A stretch of 64,000 bases of DNA from Microbacterium salitolerans (GTDB lineage Bacteria; Actinomycetota; Actinomycetes; Actinomycetales; Microbacteriaceae), in NCBI RefSeq assembly GCF_019720895.1, contig NZ_JAHKSH010000001.1:620001-684000 (forward strand), given 5' to 3'. Under the pieces are notes generated by a model. The model searched no databases. It was given only the letters and a program-made list of their open reading frames with translations, and had not been told where the DNA came from. The number at the start of each line of letters is the position of its first letter. Position 1 is the stretch's first letter. A program made the position numbers and the translations under genes. Shown piece after piece: positions 17,948 through 26,541 of the stretch.

Positions 17948-19994
17948 GGTTCTGAATCGGACCACCGACGAGGGTGCGACATTCGATGTGTCGATCGTCC
18001 TCCCTGTCTTCAATGCCGAGGGGGAGGCGCTTGCAGAACGGCTTGCCGCGTTGGTCGACGGTGCAGGCACGAACATCGAGCTGATCGTCGTCGATGACGC
18101 ATCTCGTGATGACACACGAGCGCAGCTGCTTGCGCAGCTCGACGGTGTGCCGAACACCACAGTTCTCGGTGCGATCGAGAACGGCGGGGTCGCCGCGGCG
18201 CGGAACGTGGCTGTGACGCACGCCGCCGGCGAGTACCTGTGGTTCGTCGACTGGGACGATGAGTGGTTCCCGCACACGCTCTCGCGACTACTCGAAGTCG
18301 CGCGTGAGGAAGATGCCGACGTGGTGGTCTGCCAGGCCGATGCGATCGAAGCCGGACGCGTGCGTCGCATCGACGGGCTCGAAGAAGCGGTCACGCTGGG
18401 TGGTGCGGAGGCGTTCGATCTGCTCTTGCAGGGACGGATCGCCGGGTATCTCTGGTCGAAGCTGATTCGGCGCGAGTTGCTCCGCGCGGATCCGTTCCCG
18501 TTGCTGTCGTATCAGTCAGATCTCGGCGGGTTCGCTCCGGCGCTCGCGCGCGCATCGCGGGTCGTGAATCTGCCAGAGGTGCTATATCACCACCTCATCC
18601 GTGATGGATCGATCAGCCATTCCTCGACGACTGATGTCACGTGCAAGCTGGAGTGTCGAGACATCCTGACTCGCACTGTCGATGGACTCCCGCCGAGTCA
18701 GCGACGGGAGCGATTGCTCCGTCGATTCGTCTTCCGTCGTGTCTATCTCGGGGCAGTCAACATGGCCGTTCGTCTCGCGAAAGTTCCCTCGGACGCCGCC
18801 GACGTGATCACCGTGATCCGCGAGGAATACTCTTGGGAAGAGCTGCGGCGTCATTCGAGAATCGATGCGTCCACTGCTTCTCGTTTGGCGCTCGTGAAGG
18901 CGATGGGCCCGCGGTTCGCGTCGCTCTCGGGACTAGCGCGAAGGCTCTTGAGACGAACGAGCACGAGCCAGAAGCCGGAACCGCAGAGGCAGCCTGAGAG
19001 GGTACGCGTTCTTCACGTCGCACCTCCGTCAGATGAGACGACGTCTTTCGTGGATCTGATCACGGTCGGTGCCGCGACCGATGGCGTCGTGCACCGGACT
19101 TTCGCATGGGGCCCGGCCTTGCGCCTTGACTTCGATGTCCTTCATATCCACTGGCCCGAACGCATGATCCGCGGACGCACGGTTCTCCACCGCATCGGAA
19201 AACGGTGGGCGACGCGACTTCTTCTCCTTCGTATGAGTCGGGGCAAGTTGCCGATTGTACGCACGCTGCACAACATCGCTCCTCACGAGAGTGGCCCGCG
19301 CGGTGAAGACTTGCTCCTTCGAAGGGTCGACGAGGCGACGACGACATTCGTGGCACTGAATCGACGAACTCCGGTTCCCGACTCCCGCGCGGCGACATCG
19401 ATGGTGATTCCCCACCCGCACTACCGCGGGTTCCACCCCACGGATCCGAATGAGAAACCGATAGCGGGCCGACTTCTCTACTTCGGCCTCATCCGGGACT
19501 ACAAGGGCATCGACGCACTTATTGACGCCTTTGGCGACCTCAACAGCAACGATGTCTCTCTGCGGATCTTGGGAGCGCCTACTCCTCGCTGGCGGGATGT
19601 CATCGAACGAGCCAGCACGTCCGACCCTCGCATCTCGGCGCATCTCGAGTATGTCTCCGATGTCGTCCTCGCCGAGGAAATCCGCCAGGCGCAGGCGGTC
19701 GTCTTTCCTTACCGGACGATGCACAATTCGGGCGCGACGTTCGCGGCTCTCTCGCAAGGGCGAGCCGTTCTCGTCCCGAGTAACGACGTCAACGCGGATC
19801 TCGCGGCCGAGGTCGGAGAATCCTGGGTCGTGACTTTCGACGGCGAGGTCGTCGCTGACGACCTGCGAACGCTCCTCAGCAACGGCGGGGTGTCACAAGG
19901 TCATGAGGCACCTTCGTTGAATGCCCGGGATCCTCATACGGTGTCGCGCAGCTACGTGGACGCTTACCGGGAGGCACTGGCGCGGGTGAGCTGA
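17940..19994 (+). CDS. Fused GT2-GT4 glycosyltransferase
   Basis: 684 residues with two glycosyltransferase domains. Residues about 17-300 are GT2: VSIVLPVFNAEGEAL, LIVVDDASRDDT and a DWDDEW metal site near residue 100. After an Arg/Gln-rich linker (near 345) a GT4 domain follows to the end: LHIHWPE, VRTLHNIAPHE, LLYFGLIRDYKGIDALIDAF near 509 and VVFPYRTMHNSGATFAALSQGRAV. It probably adds two sugars in sequence. ATG 17940 lies 8 nt inside the upstream gene's end; the frame is open further left but only inside that gene. It is the last gene of the coupled run. Confidence 0.85.
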   Translation: MYEVLNRTTDEGATFDVSIVLPVFNAEGEALAERLAALVDGAGTNIELIVVDDASRDDTRAQLLAQLDGVPNTTVLGAIENGGVAAARNVAVTHAAGEYLWFVDWDDEWFPHTLSRLLEVAREEDADVVVCQADAIEAGRVRRIDGLEEAVTLGGAEAFDLLLQGRIAGYLWSKLIRRELLRADPFPLLSYQSDLGGFAPALARASRVVNLPEVLYHHLIRDGSISHSSTTDVTCKLECRDILTRTVDGLPPSQRRERLLRRFVFRRVYLGAVNMAVRLAKVPSDAADVITVIREEYSWEELRRHSRIDASTASRLALVKAMGPRFASLSGLARRLLRRTSTSQKPEPQRQPERVRVLHVAPPSDETTSFVDLITVGAATDGVVHRTFAWGPALRLDFDVLHIHWPERMIRGRTVLHRIGKRWATRLLLLRMSRGKLPIVRTLHNIAPHESGPRGEDLLLRRVDEATTTFVALNRRTPVPDSRAATSMVIPHPHYRGFHPTDPNEKPIAGRLLYFGLIRDYKGIDALIDAFGDLNSNDVSLRILGAPTPRWRDVIERASTSDPRISAHLEYVSDVVLAEEIRQAQAVVFPYRTMHNSGATFAALSQGRAVLVPSNDVNADLAAEVGESWVVTFDGEVVADDLRTLLSNGGVSQGHEAPSLNARDPHTVSRSYVDAYREALARVS

Positions 19995-20457
19995 GTACGG
20001 GCATTTTCCGTGGGATCGGCAGAACGGCGATGGGCATCGATGACGCCGGGCGAATACATGAAGCGCTACTTCTTGATGATGCCCCGCAGGTTCCGACCGG
20101 ATTCAGATCATCCGGGGGCGTATTGCCTGCCTGCCACACCGCGGAACATGGCGAAGAGATCGCACGGACGTATCATCGCCGTCGCGTCAGACAGATGTCT
20201 GTAGCGGGAGCCAAGCCTAGAAGGTGTATTTCTACGCCTCGGTCGGTCGTATCGAGCCACACGTCAGATCGGTAACCCTCAGGGGGCGATGTTCGGCAAC
20301 CGAACGCTGATCGACGGGGATGAGGCCATGGGCGCCGCCTGTTGTCCGGTGGCTGCGGAGCCGCCAGCCCGTCAGACGCGAACGACACCCTCCGCGGAGG
20401 TGGGTCAGTCGGTCATCAACCGGTGCGAGCTGGACACCAGGTGCACGTTCCGCACCG
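19995..20457. other. 463-bp intergenic region rich in short palindromes
   Basis: No gene is supported here. Visible items are CAGACA-ga-TGTCTG (20188-20201), GTTCGG-caa-CCGAAC (20291-20305), the 12-bp palindrome CCTCCGCGGAGG (20389-20400) and CGGTGCG/CGCACCG (20421-20427 and 20451-20457). The last lies directly after the stop of the minus-strand sulfotransferase and may be its terminator, though it lacks a T run. Confidence 0.5.
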
Positions 20458-21396
20458 TCATACGTCGTACCCCAGCGCGGCGAGATCGATTCCGAGAAGC
20501 TCGGAGGTACGGCGATTGCTGTCGGCATAGAAACTGCCGACATGCTCCCGGACGGTCCGAGTCTGGCGGGCGGCAAGGCGGGTATTGAGCGAGACAGGAG
20601 TCATACGTCGGAAAGTCGGACCTACGCGCCAGAACACCTGGTTCAGCGAGTGGAAGCCGAGAAGTCCGCGCTCGTTGAGCTCCGTGCGAGTCAGGAGGGA
20701 GTTCGCGACGCGCCGAGTTCCCTGTAACGTCATCGGGCGTCTCCGATTTCTCCCCTTTGGGGCATCCGGAAGTGTGCTCAGGTCGGAAGCTCCAGAGAAG
20801 CTGGCGACCCGCTGCGCGAATCCGAGTGGGTCCGACTTCATCTGCTCGAAGGGCAGTACAAGGAGGTTCTCCGGGCCGAAGACCTCGCGATAGAACGTGA
20901 TCAAAGTATCGAAGCGGAGAATACTGAGGCGGAACTCGGGTTTGCGCCCGAGATAAGGCTTGTGTCCACGGAGGAAACGATTGAGCGACTGATGCCCGCC
21001 ATCAGAGATGTATTGGCTGTACATCGACTCAAGATGGGACGTCTGCTCCCGGATCACGAGGAGGACGCGGGGGGTCGTGAATGTGTGGGCGAGGCGGTGG
21101 GCGATTACGGTACGGTCGAAACTCCCTCCCGGAGGGTAGCCCGAAAGACGCTCGTGGGAGAGAACAGGGACCAGCCCTCTTTCGTCGGCGGCAGAGATCT
21201 CCGCCGCGAACGCGGTCCGCGCATGCTGCAAGTCGTAGTCGAGGTCGGGGGTGCGAGCAAGGAGGTCGAGTGCCTCCGGCATCCCCATCGTGTGGGCGAG
21301 ATCGTGATACCCAGCCTCCTCTCGACGGAAGAGTGCTGCTTGCAACCATGTCGTCCCGGTCTTGTGCAGACCAACATGGATTAGCGGAGACGTCAT
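20458..21396 (-). CDS. PAPS-type sulfotransferase
   Basis: 312 residues, the seventh sulfotransferase domain. LIHVGLHKTGTTWLQAALF (about residues 5-22) is a classic PAPS loop; VLSHERLSGYPPGG and LVIREQTSHLESMYSQYI follow, the latter with the 3'-phosphate Arg and Ser. This pattern is common among bacterial sulfotransferases of glycan clusters. ATG 21396 is chosen because GAGGA lies 4-5 nt upstream; the frame opens 18 codons earlier with no such site. It follows the Wzy-like gene on the same strand after 158 bp. Confidence 0.84.
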   Translation of the reverse strand: MTSPLIHVGLHKTGTTWLQAALFRREEAGYHDLAHTMGMPEALDLLARTPDLDYDLQHARTAFAAEISAADERGLVPVLSHERLSGYPPGGSFDRTVIAHRLAHTFTTPRVLLVIREQTSHLESMYSQYISDGGHQSLNRFLRGHKPYLGRKPEFRLSILRFDTLITFYREVFGPENLLVLPFEQMKSDPLGFAQRVASFSGASDLSTLPDAPKGRNRRRPMTLQGTRRVANSLLTRTELNERGLLGFHSLNQVFWRVGPTFRRMTPVSLNTRLAARQTRTVREHVGSFYADSNRRTSELLGIDLAALGYDV

Positions 21397-21554
21397 GAAT
21401 TCCTCAGGGACTGGGGCACCGCGGCGCCGGTGTAGAGGGGGAGTCGGCACGAGCCGGGGTCACACCAAGACTTCACGTTAGCAAGCGAAGGAAGTTCGTT
21501 GCATCGGGACCGGTCGGGCTCGTCGAGTGGGCTGAGCATGCAGCGACACGGCGA

Positions 21555-23282
21555 TCACGCGTGTGAGAGATGATCTTGCGAATCACCAAGGCCCCGCCCC
21601 GCGGAGGCGTCTGGAGGCGATGCGGCCGGTAGGTACGTGATGCTCGTCAAAGCGATGAGGACGCCGAGCCCTGCCGCAGCGAAGCCATCGAACAATCGGG
21701 GGCTGGCAGCCGAGTCGATGAGGACGACGACGAGGAACGCCAACGCCGCGAGGTGCCAGGTCGTCGTCCGACGACGCCAAGCGGTCGGGATCAGACGGAA
21801 TGCGAGTGCGCCCAAAGCGAGGGCCATACCGGCCGCGCCGATGAATCCGGACTCGCCGATCACCGTCGCCCACGAGAGGTCGGTGGCGAACATCGCGTTG
21901 CCATCGATGAAGCCGTACTGCTCGGACAGGCCGTACTGCTCCCAGAGCGGGCTGTAAGCGCTGCGCGATGCTTCGGAAGCGAATGACCCGAATCCACCGC
22001 CGAAGAGGAAGCGATCCAGGGAGATCTGCATACTCGCCATAAGTAGGGCGGAGCGAGGGGAGCCATCGGCGCCCATGACGGATGAGAATCGCGACGCGAT
22101 GAGGTCCCATCCGATCAGCGCGACGATTCCGGCAACAGCTGCGACAGTCGCTGGAGCGATGATGCGAGTGATCCGGCGACCGCCGACGAAGAATCGGACC
22201 GCGAGCACAGCGATGATTCCAATCAGCGACTTCACGCGCAGGGTGGCTGCTGCGAGTGCGCCGGCAGCGTACCCGATCGCGCGCGACCATCGACTGACCG
22301 GCCCGTTGATAAGCATTGCGACGACGAACATGCAGAAAGTCGCTGATTGGGCGGGGTGGCCGAATATGCCTTTGAGGCTTGAGAATCCGAGCCGAGCGGA
22401 TGCACGCGAACCGCCGAAGATTTGATGCACGACACCGGGCGCGAAGAACTCGACTATCGAAACTGCGGCGTGCGCGAGGAACACAACCGAGATCGCTGTC
22501 GTGAGGGGGCGCACAACGCCGCGGTGCCACCGCAGGCTGACGATGATGAGCACCGTGACGGGGAGCTTGATCGCCAGCCAGGTACCGGTGATCGCGCCGG
22601 GCGGGTTCGTCCATGTCACAAGCTGGCTGATCACGCCCGACGCTGCGAAGACGCCGAAGCCGATCCAAGCCAGTCGCGGTATGGCGCGCAACGCGTTCTG
22701 CGACCCGCGTAGGCGGACGCCTTGTAGGGACGTGCGGGCACCGCGACGCTTTCGCCTCCACAATCGTACGAGGTACGTCAACGTGAAAGGCAGAGCGAGC
22801 GCGAGAACGGCGTCGTCGAGGTACGTAATGAACGCAGTGAACGGCACCTCGAAGAACGCGAGGATTCCGCGGAAGGAGCGGTCGAGAAGAGCCGTCAGCA
22901 GGACCACGATCGCGACGCTCGCAGAGCGGCGGAGGCACGCGAGAACGTAGAACACTGCGAGCGCGGAGAGCGCGAGCACAGCGAGCACCGTGGCAGTTAT
23001 CCGCGGGGCGACGGCGAGGCCGACGATCGCGGTGGCGGCGAGGGCAGCTCCCGTGGCGAGCAACCACGTCTTCACACTGAAGCGTGACACTGGTGCAAGT
23101 GCCCTTCTCTGCATGGATGTTATCGAGGTGGCGCACAACGAGATCGCGAGTGCCCGTAAGTTTTCCACCGTATCGCGCAGTTTCCGCGTGAAACCTCCAT
23201 CGTGGAGACGATAAGGTATCGGTTCCCGTGAAAGATCATTGATCTTGCGCGACCGAGACCGTTTCCAGATCGTATCTGTCAC
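21555..23282 (-). CDS. Wzy-type O-antigen/polysaccharide polymerase
   Basis: 575 residues with about 11-12 hydrophobic segments. The long loop SSLKGIFGHPAQSATFCMFV, then RFLFGGGFGSFASE, and IGESGFIGAAGMALALGALAFRL near the end are typical of the O-antigen ligase/polymerase family. These enzymes join lipid-linked repeat units outside the membrane. The start is unsure: GTG 23282 has no ribosome-binding site, and ATG 23114 (residue 57, just before the first helix) is an alternative that removes an Arg-rich N-terminus. With the flippase at 8691 it completes a Wzx/Wzy pathway. Confidence 0.75.
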   Translation of the reverse strand: MTDTIWKRSRSRKINDLSREPIPYRLHDGGFTRKLRDTVENLRALAISLCATSITSMQRRALAPVSRFSVKTWLLATGAALAATAIVGLAVAPRITATVLAVLALSALAVFYVLACLRRSASVAIVVLLTALLDRSFRGILAFFEVPFTAFITYLDDAVLALALPFTLTYLVRLWRRKRRGARTSLQGVRLRGSQNALRAIPRLAWIGFGVFAASGVISQLVTWTNPPGAITGTWLAIKLPVTVLIIVSLRWHRGVVRPLTTAISVVFLAHAAVSIVEFFAPGVVHQIFGGSRASARLGFSSLKGIFGHPAQSATFCMFVVAMLINGPVSRWSRAIGYAAGALAAATLRVKSLIGIIAVLAVRFFVGGRRITRIIAPATVAAVAGIVALIGWDLIASRFSSVMGADGSPRSALLMASMQISLDRFLFGGGFGSFASEASRSAYSPLWEQYGLSEQYGFIDGNAMFATDLSWATVIGESGFIGAAGMALALGALAFRLIPTAWRRRTTTWHLAALAFLVVVLIDSAASPRLFDGFAAAGLGVLIALTSITYLPAASPPDASAGRGLGDSQDHLSHA

Positions 23283-23372
23283 AACCGGCGCGAATCAGAC
23301 CGTCTGGGCAGACAATCTTCGTGCATCACCAGATGAGCTCGTGGGGCGACAGCTTGCGGGCGCACGCTGGGG

Positions 23373-24356
23373 TCAGAGTGAGCCTCTGCTCCGTCTGTGC
23401 GGGCGCTCTTCGATGACCTGTCTCAGCACCGTATCGATCATCCCCGCCGTCGCGTCCCAGTCATAAGCCCGCGTCGGCGGACCCACGCGGACCGGCGACG
23501 ACAGGGCTTCGCGGATCGCCTGCGCCCACCCCTCGGCCTCATCCGCGCGATCGATCGCCCAGCCGCGATCGCCGACCGTCTCGGCGACGGCTGTGCACCC
23601 GCGCCAGAAGATCACGGGCGTCCCGGTCATGAGGCTCTCGAGCGGCGGCAGTCCGAAGCCCTCGATCTTCGAGGGCATCACCGTGGCCGCGGCTCCGCGA
23701 TACTGCGCGGCGAGTTCGCCGTCGCTCAGCCCGGACAGAAGCTCGATGCGATCGGAGATCCCACGCTCCGCGAACTGCCCGCGCGCCTCGTCGTGCTCCG
23801 CCGACGGGATGAGCATCCGCAGCCGCGCCTCGGGCACGAACCGCAGGGCGTCGAGCACGACGCCGAGGTTCTTGTGCGCGCGCAGGTTGCCGACGTACAT
23901 CAGGTACGGATCCGAGGCGTCCGCCGGCGCGACATTCGAACGGAACGCCGGGGAGGATCCGAGCCCCGCGTTGACGACCTCGACGCGGTCGTCGCCGAGC
24001 CAGTCGCGGATCGCGTCTCGCGACGTCTCCGACACGGTCAGCACGACGCCCGACCTTTTCACGATCGGCTTCACGACAGCGTTGTAGTACGCGACGTACT
24101 TTGCCCGCTCGGGCCACGGCGTCTCGAGGTGGATCAGATCATGCACCGTGAGCACCTGGCGCTGAGCGCGCAGGAACCCGTTGTATCCGGGAGAGTAGAT
24201 GAGCCCCTTCGGCACGCGCGCGAGCGCGCTGATGGGCGACGCGGGGGAGCCGTCGAGCGCGAGCGGGTGCCAGGGCACCGTGAGTCGCTCCGTCACCTCG
24301 CGCGCATACCGACCGATGCCGTGACGCCCCTGCCAGCGCGTGTCGATCCAGATCAT
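23373..24356 (-). CDS. GT4 family glycosyltransferase
   Basis: 327 residues. MIWIDTRWQGRHGIGRYAREV is the usual start of GT4 enzymes of the mannosyl/rhamnosyl type; LTVHDLIHLETPWPER and VSETSRDAIRDWLG follow. The donor half has YLMYVGNLRAHKNLGVVLDAL near residue 147 and SKIEGFGLPPLESLMTGTPVI near 235. The ATG overlaps the acyltransferase stop by 4 bp (ATGA), making it the last gene of the minus-strand operon that starts at 28362. Codon use is clearly more GC-rich than in the island to its left. Confidence 0.9.
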   Translation of the reverse strand: MIWIDTRWQGRHGIGRYAREVTERLTVPWHPLALDGSPASPISALARVPKGLIYSPGYNGFLRAQRQVLTVHDLIHLETPWPERAKYVAYYNAVVKPIVKRSGVVLTVSETSRDAIRDWLGDDRVEVVNAGLGSSPAFRSNVAPADASDPYLMYVGNLRAHKNLGVVLDALRFVPEARLRMLIPSAEHDEARGQFAERGISDRIELLSGLSDGELAAQYRGAAATVMPSKIEGFGLPPLESLMTGTPVIFWRGCTAVAETVGDRGWAIDRADEAEGWAQAIREALSSPVRVGPPTRAYDWDATAGMIDTVLRQVIEERPHRRSRGSL

Positions 24357-25408
24357 GATGCGGTCTCCTTGAGGATCCGTCGGTGCACGGGCGCGGGCAG
24401 CGCGAACAGCGCCCGAGCCGGTGTGCGCATCGCGGCGAGGTGCACGAGAACGGCGACGGCCGCGACGCCGAGCGTGATGACGAGCGGGCCCACCCACCGC
24501 GCGGCCGCGTGCTGCTGCAGGATCGGCACCCACCAGTTCGGGAAGAGCACCATCGCCTCGAGCAGGACGCCGTGCATCACGTAGATCGGCAGGGTGCGTC
24601 GCCCCACCCACGCGAGACCGGGCCCCGCGAGCGGGACACGCGCGATATAGATGAAGGCCGCCAGCACGACGAGCGCGCCAGCCGTATCGCGGGGTGCCGA
24701 CAGGACATGTTCGACAGACGCGTTCCCGCCGAACACGACGATGCCTTGCAACAGGGCGAAGGCGGCGAGCGCGGCCGTCAGTACGCGGGCAGTGTGCTCC
24801 TCGAGCACCCGCCGCAGCCACGCGGATCCGTAGACGCCGACCGCGAAGAAGAACGCGTACCGGCACACATTGCGGTACTGGTCGGACCCCTCGAGCACCG
24901 GCAGCGAGAAGCTCGCGATCGAGAGCACTCCGAGCGCGACGAGCAGGAGCGCGGGATCCACGCGTCGCAGGGTCGTCAGGAGCGCCGTCCACACGGCGAG
25001 GGCGAGCACGTACCAGAGCACCGTGCGGGGGAGGAAGAGCTGATTCGCGAACGCCTGCCACGCCTGCAGCGTCGTGCCCATGCCGAGCGGCCCCGTCCAG
25101 AGGAACGAGCCCACCGTCACAGCGAAGACCGTGAAGATCAGCAGCCACACGACGTACAGCCACGTCGACAGTGCGACCGATGCGCGTACGGTGCGATCGC
25201 GCCATCCGTGGCGGATCCGCCGCGACAGCAGGAGGCCGCTCAGCATCGACAGCGCCGACATGCGGAACGGGCCGAGCTCGTCGACGAGCCAGCGCCACGG
25301 ACCGATGTCGACGCCGAACGCCTGCACGGTGATGACCGTGTGCATCAGCACGACCGCCAGCACGCAGAAGGCGCGCGCGGCATCGATCCAGACGAGGCGG
25401 GACGTCAT
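24353..25408 (-). CDS. Acyltransferase 3 family membrane protein
   Basis: 351 residues, about ten hydrophobic segments. LVWIDAARAFCVLAVVLMHTV carries the conserved early Arg and His of AT3 acyltransferases, and LPIYVMHGVLLEAMVLFPNWW is the typical C-terminal helix pair. Unlike the gene at 2373 it has no SGNH domain. It likely O-acetylates or succinylates a sugar of the polysaccharide from the membrane. It overlaps both neighbours by 4 bp, between two GT4 genes. Confidence 0.87.
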   Translation of the reverse strand: MTSRLVWIDAARAFCVLAVVLMHTVITVQAFGVDIGPWRWLVDELGPFRMSALSMLSGLLLSRRIRHGWRDRTVRASVALSTWLYVVWLLIFTVFAVTVGSFLWTGPLGMGTTLQAWQAFANQLFLPRTVLWYVLALAVWTALLTTLRRVDPALLLVALGVLSIASFSLPVLEGSDQYRNVCRYAFFFAVGVYGSAWLRRVLEEHTARVLTAALAAFALLQGIVVFGGNASVEHVLSAPRDTAGALVVLAAFIYIARVPLAGPGLAWVGRRTLPIYVMHGVLLEAMVLFPNWWVPILQQHAAARWVGPLVITLGVAAVAVLVHLAAMRTPARALFALPAPVHRRILKETAS

Positions 25409-26508
25409 GCGCCGGTGTGCCGTGCGACGAAGTCGCGGATCCTGCCGTCGAAGACGTCCTGGCCGAACTGCGTGGCACGGTTGCGGCAGTCGGACGGCGA
25501 GCACCTCGCGGCTTTCTCGACGGCCGCCCGCAGGTCGGCGTCGTCCGCCCAGTCCTGGACGTGCGCACCGGTGAGGCCGTCGACGACCGACTCGACGGCG
25601 CCGCCGACCGCGTTCACGAGCACCGGCGTGCCCGCGGCCATGGCCTCGACGGGGATGATGCCGAAATCCTCGATCGGGGCGAACACGAGCGCCGTCGCCC
25701 GGCGCAGAATCGCCGAGAGGAGCGGATCCGACGGGTTGAGCACGAACGTGACGCGGCCCGGGTGCATGCGCTCGGCGTTCGCGCGCAGACGATCTTCGTC
25801 GTCTCCACCGCCCGCGAGCACGACCGGCAGTCCCGAGACGCGGCCGGCGTCGATCGCGGCGTCGAGGCGCTTGTACGGCACGAAGCGCGAGAAGCCGAGC
25901 AGGAACTCGTCGGGCAGCGCCGCGAGCGCCGACTCCTCGCGCGCGGTCAGCAGCGGCTCCGCGAGGATCCGGTCGACGTCGACGTTCGGATAGATGACTT
26001 CGGCGTCGCGCTCCCACGTGTCCGCGATGCGCTGCGCGATGAATCGGCTGTTCGCCGCGATCGCGACCGGCTCCTGCGCGCGCTTTCGGTCGAGCGGCTT
26101 GAGGGCGCGCGACGCGAGGCGGGCAGGCAGGCTGTCGCCGCGTCCGTCGAGCTCGGGCACCCAGATGTAGCGCGCGGGCGTGTGGGCGTAGACGAGCTTC
26201 GGGGCGTCGCGAGCGGGACCGCCGAAGCGCGCATGGTGTGCGAACAGATGCGTGCTCGTGAGGATCCAGTCGGCCTCGCGCGCGGGCAGGTGACGCCAGA
26301 CCGCGGGCATGAACGGCAGCGCGAGGGCTTTGCGGCCGCGGAGCGGCGTGCGCGCCAGGAGCGTCTCGTGGACCGGATCGAAGCGGTCCGAGTCGTTCCA
26401 GAGGCACCACCGTTCGGCGTCGGGGAATGCTCGAGCGATCGCCTCGAACACGTTCTCCGAGCCGCCCGCGGGCGCGAGCCACTCGTGCACGATGATGCCG
26501 TCAGTCAC
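25405..26508 (-). CDS. GT4 family glycosyltransferase
   Basis: 367 residues. IIVHEWLAPAGGSENVFEAIARAFPDAE is the start seen in WbaZ-like GT4 enzymes. YAHTPARYIWVPELDGRGD, NSRFIAQRIADTW, LLGFSRFVPYKRLDAAIDA and FAPIEDFGIIPVEAMAAGTPVL follow. Family members often use GDP-mannose, but the donor here is not provable. GTG 26508 is preferred because GAGAGGA lies 8 nt upstream; a GTG 18 nt earlier has none. The DUF4012 gene ends 33 bp before it. Confidence 0.9.
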   Translation of the reverse strand: MTDGIIVHEWLAPAGGSENVFEAIARAFPDAERWCLWNDSDRFDPVHETLLARTPLRGRKALALPFMPAVWRHLPAREADWILTSTHLFAHHARFGGPARDAPKLVYAHTPARYIWVPELDGRGDSLPARLASRALKPLDRKRAQEPVAIAANSRFIAQRIADTWERDAEVIYPNVDVDRILAEPLLTAREESALAALPDEFLLGFSRFVPYKRLDAAIDAGRVSGLPVVLAGGGDDEDRLRANAERMHPGRVTFVLNPSDPLLSAILRRATALVFAPIEDFGIIPVEAMAAGTPVLVNAVGGAVESVVDGLTGAHVQDWADDADLRAAVEKAARCSPSDCRNRATQFGQDVFDGRIRDFVARHTGA

Positions 26509-26541
26509 CGTGACATCCTCTCGCACGCGAGATGGGAAGCG

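Noticed and set aside
20010-20204. Short plus-strand frame in the 463-bp gap
   Set aside because: No ribosome-binding site, no recognisable motif, and overlapping frames are equally open.
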